Shown piece after piece: positions 36,713-45,898 of a DNA stretch of 64,000 nucleotides. The notes under the pieces were generated by a model. The model did not search any database, was not told the origin of the DNA, and was given only the letters and a program-made list of their open reading frames with translations. The position numbers were made by a program, and so were the translations under genes. The stretch comes from Ruegeria marina (GTDB taxonomy: Bacteria > Pseudomonadota > Alphaproteobacteria > Rhodobacterales > Rhodobacteraceae). Position 1 is the first letter of the stretch; every line of letters begins with the position of its first letter. The DNA lies in the NCBI RefSeq assembly GCF_900101475.1, contig NZ_FMZV01000017.1, positions 1-64,000 on the forward strand. Reading direction: 5' to 3'.

Positions 36713-37432
36713 TCAGACGCCGCGCTTGTTGCCCCAGACCAGCACATGCAGCTGCGGCAGAATTGTAGGGGTGAACCAGCGGTCGGCCAGTGCCCGCCCG
36801 ATCAGCCATTCGTACCGGGCCATGATGCCGTCCATGTCGATGGCGGCATCATGCTCGTCCGGGGGCGGTGGCGTGTGGTTGCCCGGTTGCAGATAGATCG
36901 GCAGATGCGGATAGCGCGCCGCCACCTCGCGCGCCCACAGGTAATCGGCCTCGTCGAACACGACGATCTTGATTACCGTTACCGCGTTGCGGGCCTGCGC
37001 GATACAGTCCCCGAACCGCTCCCAGTCCACCGTTTCGCCCGACGAAGGCGGTTTCGGGCTCAGGATCAGGGGAGACAGTTCCCTGAACCAGTTCCGCGCG
37101 ACAGAGCCTTGGGTCTCCAGCGCAAAGCGATAGCCCTGCTCCTTGCCCATCTCGATCAGCGGGCCGAAATCCTGGATCGCGGGATTGCCACCCGACAGTG
37201 ATACCGTCAGCGGCACCCCGCCCGAGAGACGCTCGACCTCGGCCCAGACCTCCTCGGTCGTCATCGGAGCCCATGTGTCGCGATAGGCGCTGTCCACCGC
37301 ATGCAGGCTGTCGCACCAGGCACAGCGGTAATCGCAACCGCCCGCCCGGACGAACACGGTGGGCGCGCCAATGACCGCGCCCTCGCCCTGAATGGTGGGG
37401 CCGAAAATCTCGGCAATGCGCAACGTGGTCAT
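36713..37432 (-). CDS. queE: 7-carboxy-7-deazaguanine synthase
   Basis: A 239-aa radical-SAM enzyme that contracts CPH4 to CDG. The cluster motif is CX3CX2[17 protein letters not shown] (Cys33, 37, 40). The N-terminal [20 protein letters not shown] and [12 protein letters not shown] are family marks. Its ATG overlaps the queD stop (ATGA), so the two are coupled. Confidence 0.95.
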   Translation of the reverse strand: MTTLRIAEIFGPTIQGEGAVIGAPTVFVRAGGCDYRCAWCDSLHAVDSAYRDTWAPMTTEEVWAEVERLSGGVPLTVSLSGGNPAIQDFGPLIEMGKEQGYRFALETQGSVARNWFRELSPLILSPKPPSSGETVDWERFGDCIAQARNAVTVIKIVVFDEADYLWAREVAARYPHLPIYLQPGNHTPPPPDEHDAAIDMDGIMARYEWLIGRALADRWFTPTILPQLHVLVWGNKRGV

Positions 37433-37785
37433 GGCCGGTACTCGGCCCAGGTCTTGGGCGTTTCACTGACCCGCACAGCGCTGGTTTCCGGCCAGCGCGC
37501 CTTGCAGAAATCATAGACTTCTTTCGCCAGCCGCTCGGACGTGACCATGTCATGACCGAACACTTCGTTCAGGTGGCGGTGGTCCAGCGCATCGTCGATC
37601 CAGGTCTTGAGCGGTTTCAACGCGCGGTAATCGCGTACGAACCCGTTGGCATCCAGCTCGGCCGAGGCCAGCTCGACCTCGACGATATAGTTGTGCCCAT
37701 GCAGTCGGGCGCAGGGGTGATCGTCGGGCAGATGGCAGAGCTGGTGCGAGGCCGAGAAATGGAACTCCTTGGTGATCCGGTACAT
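37429..37785 (-). CDS. queD: 6-carboxy-5,6,7,8-tetrahydropterin synthase
   Basis: A 118-aa PTPS-fold enzyme that makes CPH4 from dihydroneopterin triphosphate. The zinc histidines are His14 (FSASHQL), His29 and His31 (ARLHGHNY), with the catalytic Cys25 in [10 protein letters not shown]. The downstream LDHRHLNEV and [10 protein letters not shown] are typical. ATG 37785 abuts the queC stop. FolE, its supplier, is not in the window. Confidence 0.95.
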   Translation of the reverse strand: MYRITKEFHFSASHQLCHLPDDHPCARLHGHNYIVEVELASAELDANGFVRDYRALKPLKTWIDDALDHRHLNEVFGHDMVTSERLAKEVYDFCKARWPETSAVRVSETPKTWAEYRP

Positions 37786-38498
37786 TAGCGCCCCTCCACC
37801 GCCGCGCGCCAGAACTCGGGGTCGGCATAGGCTGTCGGGTCCGTGACGCCCGCCAGATGAAACGCCTCGCGCCGTTCGACGCAGGTGCCGCAGCGGCCGC
37901 AATGCACCTCGCCCCCCTTGTAGCAGGACCAGGTATCGGCAAAGGGCGTGTTGTGCCGCGCCCCCTCGGTCACGATGGCCGATTTCGGCACATGCACGAA
38001 GGGGGTGTAGAGCCGGACATTGGCATAGCCGTCCAGCGCCTGCGCCTGCATCGCTTCGAACGCCTGGGTAAAGGCCGGGCGGCAATCGGGATATATGAAG
38101 TGGTCGCCGCCATGCACGGCGGTCGCCACCGCGTCGGCCTGTTTGGCGGCGGCGATGCCAAAGGCGATGGCCAGCATGATCGCATTGCGGTTGGGCACCA
38201 CGGTGATCCTCATGGTGTCCTCGGCGTAATGCCCGTCGGGGACATCCACATCGTCGGTCAGCGCGCTGCCCGACAGATGCGCGCCGATCTGGCGCATGTC
38301 GATCAGGTCATGCGGCACGCCCAGACGCGCTGCGCATCGTGCGGCGAATTCCAGTTCCTTGTGGTGACGCTGACCGTAGTCGAAAGAAATAAGGCCGATC
38401 AGTTCCTGCTCGGCGGCCACCTTGTGGGCCAGCGATACCGAATCCAATCCGCCGGAGCAGATGACAAGTGTCTTCACGTTCGGGTCCCTTGTTTTCAT
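37785..38498 (-). CDS. queC: 7-cyano-7-deazaguanine synthase
   Basis: A 237-aa ATP-dependent enzyme that turns CDG into preQ0. The PP-loop is VICSGGLDSVSLAHK. The zinc cysteines lie in WSCYKGGEVHCGRCGTCVER. VPNRNAIMLAIAFGIAAAK is also conserved. ATG 38498 gives a short extension MKTRDPN; the GTG at 38477 has a better-placed GGGA and gives the typical VKTLVICSGG start, so the true start is unsettled. It is first gene of the que operon. Confidence 0.94.
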   Translation of the reverse strand: MKTRDPNVKTLVICSGGLDSVSLAHKVAAEQELIGLISFDYGQRHHKELEFAARCAARLGVPHDLIDMRQIGAHLSGSALTDDVDVPDGHYAEDTMRITVVPNRNAIMLAIAFGIAAAKQADAVATAVHGGDHFIYPDCRPAFTQAFEAMQAQALDGYANVRLYTPFVHVPKSAIVTEGARHNTPFADTWSCYKGGEVHCGRCGTCVERREAFHLAGVTDPTAYADPEFWRAAVEGR

Positions 38499-38508
38499 TA
38501 GCCGGGTA

Positions 38509-38546
38509 GGCTGCGACCGGCGCCCGGATGATCCGGGCCGATAGCC
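38509..38546 (-). promoter_or_regulatory. Stem-loop in the queC leader
   Basis: Just upstream of queC an outer GGCT/AGCC pair encloses a GC-rich inner stem, GCCCGG-ATGAT-CCGGGC. It could be an attenuator or part of a leader. It does not show the known preQ1-I pattern, so no riboswitch is claimed. Confidence 0.3.
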
Positions 38547-38648
38547 TGTAACAGAGGGGAAGGGCAAAGGTAAAGACCCAGCACCTGCCCCGGCGAAAAC
38601 GTGAAGGTCCGCCCAAGCGGGCGGCCCTCCCAAACCGGTGGAGCGAGT

Positions 38649-39638
38649 TCAGGTATACATCTGCTTTTTATACGCACGGGTCCGCGTGGTTGCCTCGGCG
38701 CTGCCATCGTGGAAGGTGCCGAACCACTTGTCGAACGGGATTTCCGAGGTGCCGTAGTTGCACTCGAAATACCGGTGATGCAGTTGATGAAAGAAGTCGC
38801 CGGTCTTGGCCGCTTCGGTCTTGCCGGCCTTGATCTTCTCGAACCCCGAATGCGACAGGATCGGGCTGACCTGCTGGAAGTAGATATGGAACAGCAGGTG
38901 CAGGGGATGCGACGGCACCACCAGGTGGATGAAATAGGTCGTGAAATAGAGGATGTTCTCGTACCAGTGATTCGAGATCCCGGACCACGGCCCGATGTTG
39001 ACGTTGCGGTGATGCACCGCGTGCACGTGTTTGTAGAGCTTCGGGTGATGCTCCAGCCGGTGCACCCAGTAGAAATGCAGTCCCGACCACATCGGGATGA
39101 AGAACAGCCAGACCACGAACCAGACTGGTCCTTGAGCCCAGGTCACGGTGGGGACCCAGCCATTGGCCATGACCCAGTAGATCAGCCATTGATAGACCGT
39201 ACAGACGGTCATCGCGCTGCCCAGCGTCCACCAGATATTGTCCCGGACCTGGTTGCGAAAGGTGAAGGTGCCGTTGTCCTGGGTCAGATCGCGGCGGTCG
39301 AACTTCTTGTACATGCCCTGACCCTTGCGCATGTAAAGCCACCAGTGCAGCGCGCCCGCCACCAGGATCTGCGGCACCATGTTCAAAAGCCACACCCGGA
39401 CCATCCAGCCGGGCGCGAAGCTTTGCATCGCCTCCAGCGGTGGCAGGAACCAGGCATAGGTCGCTATGGCGAGCGCCAAACAGAGTGTCAGCGAGGTCAG
39501 CTGAAGCCACGCCCCGCGATACCACCGCAGCACCGCCGCCGGGCGCGGCGGCCAGCTGAACAGCGGGTTCAGCCCGACGGGGTTTTCAGGGCGATAATTC
39601 CAGCGTGCCGCCTCGGCGTCCTGACTGAAATCCGTCAT
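38649..39638 (-). CDS. Sterol desaturase/fatty acid hydroxylase-family protein
   Basis: A 329-aa membrane di-iron oxygenase. Histidine boxes appear as HFYWVHRLEHHPKLYKHVHA, continuing VHHRNVN, and FFHQLHHRYFECNYGT. Hydrophobic helices lie at about residues 42-65, 78-100, 140-158 and 165-185. The family hydroxylates or desaturates lipids, sterols or carotenoids, with the active site facing the cytoplasm. ATG 39638 follows GAGGCACGACC. It is 78 bp downstream of the aldolase gene on the same strand and may share its promoter. Confidence 0.87.
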   Translation of the reverse strand: MTDFSQDAEAARWNYRPENPVGLNPLFSWPPRPAAVLRWYRGAWLQLTSLTLCLALAIATYAWFLPPLEAMQSFAPGWMVRVWLLNMVPQILVAGALHWWLYMRKGQGMYKKFDRRDLTQDNGTFTFRNQVRDNIWWTLGSAMTVCTVYQWLIYWVMANGWVPTVTWAQGPVWFVVWLFFIPMWSGLHFYWVHRLEHHPKLYKHVHAVHHRNVNIGPWSGISNHWYENILYFTTYFIHLVVPSHPLHLLFHIYFQQVSPILSHSGFEKIKAGKTEAAKTGDFFHQLHHRYFECNYGTSEIPFDKWFGTFHDGSAEATTRTRAYKKQMYT

Positions 39639-39716
39639 GGTCGTGCCTCGTGTTTGGACAAGCCCCTTCATCCGGCCCCACTGGGCCGGTTCGGGAAGGT
39701 TGCGATTTGCAAATGT

Positions 39717-40472
39717 TCAGCTTGCGTAGGTGGACCCTTCGGCGTCCAGAACGGCCTTGACCTCGCGTAGATGCGCTTCGGCCTGACCGGGATAGTCGTC
39801 GAGTTCCTGCGCGGTCTTTTCGGCGATCTCGTCGCTCAGCATCCGCAGCGGGCGACCCGTTTGCAGGGCGCGGATGTAGGTCTCGGCGGCGCGCTCGAAG
39901 TAGTAGAGCCGATTCAGCGTATCGCCCACGTCGCTGCCGATCACCAGCACGCCGTGGTTGCCCATGATCATCACCCGCTTCTTCGGGTCGCTCAGCATCG
40001 AGGCACAGCGTTCCCCCTCGCTTTCAAAGGCCAGCCCGCCGAATTCATCGTCGATCACATAGCGGTTGTAGAAGGTCGCCGTGTTCTGGTCGATGGGTGG
40101 CAAGGTGCTGTCGGCGAGCGACGCCAGCACGGTGGCAAAGATCGAATGCACATGCATCACGCAACGCGCATGCGGACAGCGGCGATGGATCGAACCATGC
40201 AGACCCCAGGCCGTCGGATCGGGCGCGCCGGGCAGGTCCATCGTCGCGGGGTCGTTGGCGTCGAGCAGGAGCAGATCCGACGCCCGGATACGCGCGAAAT
40301 GCATCTGGTTCGGGTTCATCAGGAATCGGGTGCCCTCTGGGTTCACCGCAAGGCTGAAATGATTGGCAACCCCTTCGTGCATGTTCAGCCGCTCGATCCA
40401 GCGAAAGGACGCGGCCAGATCGACGCGGTCCTGCCAATGGTCGATATTGGGGCGCAGGCTGGTGACGGACAT
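39717..40472 (-). CDS. Class II aldolase/adducin-family protein
   Basis: A 251-aa protein with the class II aldolase fold. The zinc histidines lie in CVMHVHSIFATVLAS and in the later IMGNHGVLVIG, with the N-terminal NHFSLAVNPEGTRFLMNP (the 'N-H-S/G' substrate loop). Relatives include fuculose-phosphate-type aldolases and other lyases; the substrate is unknown. ATG 40472 follows AGGAG. Divergent from the LysR gene, which is likely its regulator. Confidence 0.86.
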   Translation of the reverse strand: MSVTSLRPNIDHWQDRVDLAASFRWIERLNMHEGVANHFSLAVNPEGTRFLMNPNQMHFARIRASDLLLLDANDPATMDLPGAPDPTAWGLHGSIHRRCPHARCVMHVHSIFATVLASLADSTLPPIDQNTATFYNRYVIDDEFGGLAFESEGERCASMLSDPKKRVMIMGNHGVLVIGSDVGDTLNRLYYFERAAETYIRALQTGRPLRMLSDEIAEKTAQELDDYPGQAEAHLREVKAVLDAEGSTYAS

Positions 40473-40592
40473 GGGTGTGCTCCTGATCTCGTGTGGCATT
40501 CGGGTCGCCCAAAACCTGCCTTTTGACGTCAGGTTTGACCAACGAAAAATTTGCCTGTTTCACATTAGAAATACTTATGACAAGGTTATGGG
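40473..40592. promoter_or_regulatory. Divergent aldolase/LysR control region
   Basis: It contains the inverted repeat AAACCTG-N11-CAGGTTT (40512-40536), a good LysR-type operator candidate with arms 18 bp apart centre to centre, placed between the two divergent genes. Confidence 0.5.
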
Positions 40593-41465
40593 ATGCAGAA
40601 CCCCCTTCCCCCGCTGGGCTGGTTGCGCACCTTCGAGGCCGCCGCCCGCCACCTGTCGTTCACCGGTGCGGCGCGCGACCTGAACATGACGCAAAGTGCT
40701 GTCAGCCAGCAGATCAAGGCGCTTGAAACACATCTGGGCCAGCCGCTGTTTCACCGTCGGCCCCGGGCGCTGGAACTGACCGAGGCCGGGATCACCTATC
40801 TGCCGGTGGTGCGCGAGGCGTTCCGCACCCTGATCCGGGGCACGCGTGCGGTGACCGGCGACCGGCAGAACACGGTGCAGGTGCAATGCAACATCACCTT
40901 TGCCGTCAACTGGCTGGGGCCACGCTTGCCCCGGTTTCGTGCGCTGCATCCGGATGTGCATCTGAACATCTTCACCGAACTGTGGGAGCCGCGCGAGATG
41001 GCCGAAGGCGCGGCGGTCGAGATCCGCTATTCGCTGCGCCCCGCAGATACGGTGCGCACCGAACTCTTGCGCACGGATCATTACTATCCGGTCTGCGCTC
41101 CCGATTACCCGGTGACATTGGAGACGCTGGCGGCACAACCGCTTTATGATTGTTCCAACCTGCTGTCGAACTGGGCGACCTGGGCCGAGGAACAGGGGCT
41201 GGCATGGCCCGATCCGCCGATCACCCATGCCACCACCTACATGGTCGGCCTGTCGGTGGCGATGGCCGGGGGCGGGCTGTGTCTGGCGCATGACACCATC
41301 GCGCGCGGCCTGATCGGGCAGGGCCGGCTGGCCGCCCCCTTTTCGCACCGGGCGGCGATGCCCGAAGCCTATTACCTGCTTCTCTCGCCACAGGCCGAGG
41401 AAACCCCCGGAGCCTTGGCCTTTGCCGACTGGATCCGGGAAGAGATTGCCCGGGAAACTGGGTGA
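40593..41465 (+). CDS. LysR-family regulator (GcvA-like)
   Basis: A 290-aa LTTR. The helix-turn-helix is LSFTGAARDLNMTQSAVSQQ, then KALETHLGQPLFHRRPRALE. The PLGWLRTFEAAARH start is typical of the GcvA/AmpR subgroup. The C-terminal effector domain follows from about residue 92. It probably controls the divergent aldolase and perhaps the hydroxylase, sensing an unknown ligand. Confidence 0.88.
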   Translation: MQNPLPPLGWLRTFEAAARHLSFTGAARDLNMTQSAVSQQIKALETHLGQPLFHRRPRALELTEAGITYLPVVREAFRTLIRGTRAVTGDRQNTVQVQCNITFAVNWLGPRLPRFRALHPDVHLNIFTELWEPREMAEGAAVEIRYSLRPADTVRTELLRTDHYYPVCAPDYPVTLETLAAQPLYDCSNLLSNWATWAEEQGLAWPDPPITHATTYMVGLSVAMAGGGLCLAHDTIARGLIGQGRLAAPFSHRAAMPEAYYLLLSPQAEETPGALAFADWIREEIARETG

Positions 41466-41557
41466 CCGGATCAGGGAGTCCTCCCGCCCGTCGTCGATGC
41501 CGCTGACGCGACACCTCCTCCCGTTGGGCCGGGCAGCGCGCCTGTGGCGCGCTGCGG

Positions 41558-41986
41558 TCAGTCGGTATCCTTGGGTCGGCTGGGCACCCAGGCATAGCCA
41601 TCGGAACACAGGATATAGGCTTCGCGCAGACCGTGCGGCTTGTCCGTCGGCGCCTGCAATATAGTGGCGCCCAATCCTTTGGCTCGTTCAAACGCCCTGT
41701 CCGGATCGCTGTCATAGAGCCTGATCTCGATACCGGCGCCGCGCGGCGGGTTTTCCGGCAGCAGACCCAGCAACGGATTGGAGTGATAGGTTCCGTCGCG
41801 ATGCAACTGGAACACCTGATCGCCATAGTTAACGATGGCGAAATCCGCAGTGATCCGGTGACAGGACATGTCGAAGACGCCTTTCAAAAAGGCGCAGGTG
41901 GCGGGAACATCCCGCACCAGCAGGTTCAGGCCGATACCGCGCAAGGACCGGCCGAAACCGTCAGCATCTATCGTTTCATAGTCCAT
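41558..41986 (-). CDS. Glyoxalase/VOC-family protein
   Basis: A 142-aa vicinal-oxygen-chelate fold protein. GIGLNLLVRDVPATCAFLKG opens the first beta-alpha-beta3 unit; AGIEIRLYDSDPDRAFERAK opens the second. Metal ligands are not certain, so it may be an enzyme or a binding protein. ATG 41986 follows AAGG. Divergent from ade, 110 bp apart. Confidence 0.85.
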   Translation of the reverse strand: MDYETIDADGFGRSLRGIGLNLLVRDVPATCAFLKGVFDMSCHRITADFAIVNYGDQVFQLHRDGTYHSNPLLGLLPENPPRGAGIEIRLYDSDPDRAFERAKGLGATILQAPTDKPHGLREAYILCSDGYAWVPSRPKDTD

Positions 41987-42096
41987 TCCGGAAACCTTGA
42001 TGGCGATTGATGGCAAGTCAACCGGGTTGAATGAAGCTTTTGCGAAACCATTTTTGCGGGGCTTGCACCCGGCCCCGGTTTCGGAAAAGCTGCGCC

Positions 42097-43899
42097 ATGG
42101 AATACAAGACCTTCCCCGATTGGGCCGATGTGGCCCCCCGACTTATCGACGTGGCCGCAGGCCGCGCCCCGGCAGATACGATCATCCGTGACGGTATCTG
42201 GGTCAACGTCCACACGCGCGAAACCTTGCCGAACCACTCCATCGCCATCGCCGAAGGCCGGATCGCCTTTGTCGGTCCCGATGCCAGCCACTGCATCGGC
42301 CCCGGCACCCGGATCATCGAGGCGAACGGACGTCACATGATCCCGGGCCTGTGCGATGGACACATGCATATCGAAAGCGGCATGCTGACCCCGGCGGAAT
42401 TCGCCGCCGCCGTCATTCCGCATGGCACCACGACCATGTTCACCGACCCGCACGAGATCGCCAATGTGTTGGGCCTCACGGGTGTGCGGATGATGCATGA
42501 CGAGGCGCTGATGCAGCCCGTCAACATCTTTACCCAGATGCCGTCCTGTGCGCCCTCGGCGCCGGGTCTGGAAACCACAGGGTACGAGATCACGCCCGAG
42601 GATGTGGCCGAGGCGATGACCTGGCCCGGCATCATCGGCCTGGGCGAGATGATGAACTTTCCCGGCGTCACCAATGCCGACCCCAAGATGCTGGCAGAGA
42701 TTGCCGCCACACAGCGCGCGGGCAAGACGGTGGGCGGGCATTACGCCTCGCCCGACCTGGGTCCGGCCTTTGCCGCCTATGTAGCGGGCGGGCCTGCGGA
42801 CGACCACGAAGGCACCTGCGAGGCGGACGCCATCGCCCGGGTGCGGCAGGGCATGCGCAGCATGATGCGGCTGGGCAGCGCCTGGTATGACGTGGAAACC
42901 CAGATCACCGCGGTGACGGAAAAGGGGCTCGACCCGCGCAACTTCATCCTGTGTACCGACGATTGCCATTCGGCCACGCTGGTAAACGACGGGCATATGA
43001 ACCGGGTGGTGCGCCATGCCATCGCCTGTGGCTGCGACCCGCTGGTGGCGCTGCAGATGGCCACGATCAACACGGCCACCCATTTCGGGCTGGAGCGCGA
43101 ACTGGGCTCCATCACGCCGGGCCGCCGGGCCGATGTGATCCTGACCTCGGACCTGCGCGAATTGCCCGTCGAACTGGTGATCGCACGCGGGCAGGTGGTG
43201 GCCGAAAACGGCAGGATCATCGTGGACTGTCCGCATTACGACTGGCCCGACACGGCCCGCAACACCGTGCATCTGGGCCATACGCTCAGCGCGACCGATT
43301 TCGAGATCAAGGCCCCCACCGGCGCCAACCGGGTGCGCGCCAATGTGATCGGCGTGGTGGAAAACCAGGCGCCCACCAGGGCACTCAAGGCGGAGCTGCC
43401 GATCATCGGCGGGCTGGTCGAGGGCGAGGGCGATGTCTGCCAGATCGCGCTGGTGGAACGCCACCGCGCCACCGGCGGCGTCACCAACGCCTTTGTCTCG
43501 GGCTTCGGCTACAGGGGCCGGATGGCCATGGCCTCGACCGTGGCGCATGACAGCCATCACATGATCGTGGTGGGCACCGACCGCGACCAGATGGCGCTGG
43601 CCGCGAACCGGCTGGCCGAGGTCGGCGGCGGCATCACCATCTGGCGCGACGGGCAGGAACTGGCGCTTGTGGAACTGCCCATCGCCGGTCTGATGTCCGA
43701 CAGCCCCGCCGCCGAGGTTGCCGCCAAGGCACAGAAGATGGTCGAGGCGATGGTCGCCTGCGGCTGCACGCTGAACAACGCCTACATGCAGCATTCGCTG
43801 CTGGCGCTGGTGGTGATCCCCGAATTGCGCATCTCGGACCTGGGCCTGGTCGATGTCCGCACCTTTGAAAAGATCGACCTGCTGGAGCCGCTTGCATGA
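42097..43899 (+). CDS. ade: Adenine deaminase
   Basis: A 600-aa amidohydrolase-superfamily enzyme that deaminates adenine to hypoxanthine. The metal site starts at IPGLCDGHMHIESGMLTPAE, then TTTMFTDPHEIANVLG; CTDDCHSATLVNDGHMNRV and GSITPGRRADVIL follow. The long C-terminal Ade-specific domain (from about 400) includes SGFGYRGRMAMASTVAHDSH. The frame is open from 42031, but ATG 42097 (MEYKTFPDW) gives the usual start. Its stop overlaps amn by 4 bp. Confidence 0.93.
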   Translation: MEYKTFPDWADVAPRLIDVAAGRAPADTIIRDGIWVNVHTRETLPNHSIAIAEGRIAFVGPDASHCIGPGTRIIEANGRHMIPGLCDGHMHIESGMLTPAEFAAAVIPHGTTTMFTDPHEIANVLGLTGVRMMHDEALMQPVNIFTQMPSCAPSAPGLETTGYEITPEDVAEAMTWPGIIGLGEMMNFPGVTNADPKMLAEIAATQRAGKTVGGHYASPDLGPAFAAYVAGGPADDHEGTCEADAIARVRQGMRSMMRLGSAWYDVETQITAVTEKGLDPRNFILCTDDCHSATLVNDGHMNRVVRHAIACGCDPLVALQMATINTATHFGLERELGSITPGRRADVILTSDLRELPVELVIARGQVVAENGRIIVDCPHYDWPDTARNTVHLGHTLSATDFEIKAPTGANRVRANVIGVVENQAPTRALKAELPIIGGLVEGEGDVCQIALVERHRATGGVTNAFVSGFGYRGRMAMASTVAHDSHHMIVVGTDRDQMALAANRLAEVGGGITIWRDGQELALVELPIAGLMSDSPAAEVAAKAQKMVEAMVACGCTLNNAYMQHSLLALVVIPELRISDLGLVDVRTFEKIDLLEPLA

Positions 43900-45359
43900 C
43901 CCGTTTGATCACGCCTCAGATGCCCGAGGCCGAACTGTTCACCAATGCCGAGGCCGCCGTGGATCGTTTGCAGGCGTTGTATGAACAGGCAACCGGATTT
44001 TTGGGCGACAGCTTCGCACGCGCGATGCAGAAGTTCGAACCGGGAACCCGCTACCGCGCCTTTTACCCCGAAATACGGTTCACGAATTCTTCTTATGCGC
44101 AGGTCGACAGCCGACTCAGCTTTGGTCACGTTTCGCAACCCGGCACCCATGCCACGACAGTCACCCGGCCCGATCTGTTTCGCGCCTATCTGACCCAGCA
44201 GATCGGCCTGTTGATCCGCAATCACGGTCAGCCGGTGCAGATCGGTCCATCGAACACACCGATCCCGTTGCATTTCGCCGTGGCGAACACGCCTGACCTG
44301 ATTGTCCCGCACGAAGGCGCTGCTGGTTTCACGTTGCGCGACGTGTTCGACGTGCCCGACCTGGCCACCACCAATGACGATATCGTCAACGGCACCCATG
44401 TGTCCGAAGATGGCTCGGGCCCGTTGTCACTGTTCACGGCGCAACGGGTAGACTACTCCCTTGCCCGGCTGGCGCATTACACCGCCACGGACCCCGAGCA
44501 TTTCCAGAACCACGTCCTGTTCACGAACTACCAGTTTTACGTGTCCGAATTCGAAGCCTATGCCCGAACGCAACTGGCCGATCCGGACAGCGGTTATACC
44601 AGTTTCGTCAGCACGGGAAACATCGAGATCTCGTCGCCGGATGCACCGCTGGATACGCCTGCCAAGCTGCCGCAGATGCCATGCTATCACCTGAAACGCG
44701 AGGATGGCTCTGGCATCACCCTGGTCAACATCGGCGTCGGCCCGTCCAATGCAAAAACGGCGACGGACCACATTGCCGTTCTGCGGCCGCACGCTTGGCT
44801 GATGGTCGGCCATTGCGCGGGGCTGCGCAATACCCAGGCGCTGGGCGACTTCGTTCTGGCCCATGCCTATCTGCGCGAGGACCATGTGCTGGATGACGAT
44901 CTGCCGGTCTGGGTGCCGATCCCGGCGCTGGCCGAAATCCAGATCGCGCTGGAACAGGCCGTGGCCGAGGTGACAAGACTTTCGGGCTACGACCTGAAAC
45001 GGATCATGCGCACGGGCACGGTCGCCACCATCGACAATCGCAACTGGGAACTGCGCGACCAGTCCGGCCCGGTCCAGCGGCTCAGCCAGTCGCGGGCCAT
45101 AGCGCTGGACATGGAAAGCGCCACCATCGCCGCCAACGGCTACCGGTTCAGGGTGCCCTACGGCACCTTGCTGTGCGTCAGCGACAAACCGCTGCATGGT
45201 GAACTCAAGCTGCCGGGAATGGCTTCCGCCTTCTATACGACCCAGGTCAGCCGCCACTTGCACATCGGAATCCGGGCTATGGAGGCGCTGCGCGGAATGC
45301 CTTTGGAACGGCTCCACAGCCGAAAACTGCGTTCCTTCGACGAAACAGCCTTCCTCTGA
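43896..45359 (+). CDS. amn: AMP nucleosidase
   Basis: A 487-aa enzyme that splits AMP into adenine and ribose 5-phosphate. The N-terminal Amn-specific domain (AFYPEIRFTNSSYAQVDSRL, then LSFGHVSQPGTH) is followed by the phosphorylase fold: GVGPSNAKTATDHIAVLRPH, MVGHCAGLRNTQALGD and ALDMESATIAANGYRF. It is coupled to ade (ATGA), giving a two-step route AMP to adenine to hypoxanthine. Confidence 0.94.
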   Translation: MTRLITPQMPEAELFTNAEAAVDRLQALYEQATGFLGDSFARAMQKFEPGTRYRAFYPEIRFTNSSYAQVDSRLSFGHVSQPGTHATTVTRPDLFRAYLTQQIGLLIRNHGQPVQIGPSNTPIPLHFAVANTPDLIVPHEGAAGFTLRDVFDVPDLATTNDDIVNGTHVSEDGSGPLSLFTAQRVDYSLARLAHYTATDPEHFQNHVLFTNYQFYVSEFEAYARTQLADPDSGYTSFVSTGNIEISSPDAPLDTPAKLPQMPCYHLKREDGSGITLVNIGVGPSNAKTATDHIAVLRPHAWLMVGHCAGLRNTQALGDFVLAHAYLREDHVLDDDLPVWVPIPALAEIQIALEQAVAEVTRLSGYDLKRIMRTGTVATIDNRNWELRDQSGPVQRLSQSRAIALDMESATIAANGYRFRVPYGTLLCVSDKPLHGELKLPGMASAFYTTQVSRHLHIGIRAMEALRGMPLERLHSRKLRSFDETAFL

Positions 45360-45490
45360 GCGTGAAAAACGCCAAAAATCCCCTATTTTCGGGTTTTCTG
45401 GTGCTACTATTCGTTGTGTTTGATCACAAGATAAAGTTAGATTGCCGCGATGAGGCCCAATGGATCGGGCACGAAAAAGGAGACCAAGAA

Positions 45491-45778
45491 ATGGCAAAGC
45501 CTATGACCAAGACTCAGCTCGTCGCCGCACTGGCCGAGGAAATGGGCAGTGACAAGAAAACCGCCGGCATGGCGCTGGACGCCATCGGCGCGCTGATCAC
45601 CCGCGAAGTGGCAGGCGGTGGTGCCGTGACCCTGCCGGGTGTCGGCAAGATCTATTGCCGCGAGCGTCCCGAGCGTCAGGTTCGCAATCCCGCCACCGGT
45701 GAATCCTTCACCAAGGAAGCGGACAAGGTCGTCAAGGTGACCATCGCCAAGGCCCTGAAGGACAGCGTCAACGGCTGA
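45491..45778 (+). CDS. HU-family DNA-binding protein
   Basis: A 95-aa histone-like protein. It has the HU fold with the arm motif RNPATGESFTKEADKVVKVT and the helical MTKTQLVAALAEEMGSDKKT. It bends and packages DNA as a dimer. ATG 45491 follows AAAGGAG. It has its own promoter region downstream of amn and a strong terminator. The arm is intact, but the exact paralogue name is not assigned. Confidence 0.93.
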   Translation: MAKPMTKTQLVAALAEEMGSDKKTAGMALDAIGALITREVAGGGAVTLPGVGKIYCRERPERQVRNPATGESFTKEADKVVKVTIAKALKDSVNG

Positions 45779-45801
45779 TCCCTGCCGAATCCCAAGCACA
45801 A

Positions 45802-45826
45802 GGCCGCCCCCGAGGCGGCCTTTTTT
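45802..45826 (+). terminator. Intrinsic terminator of the HU gene
   Basis: GGCCGCC-CCCGA-GGCGGCC followed by TTTTTT, 23 bp after the HU stop: a textbook plus-strand terminator. Confidence 0.92.
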
Positions 45827-45898
45827 CATTTTCGGACAGGGCATGTTTACCTGAACCGATTTCCGGCGCAGGGTTGCGGTGTAACCCGGAGTAACGCC

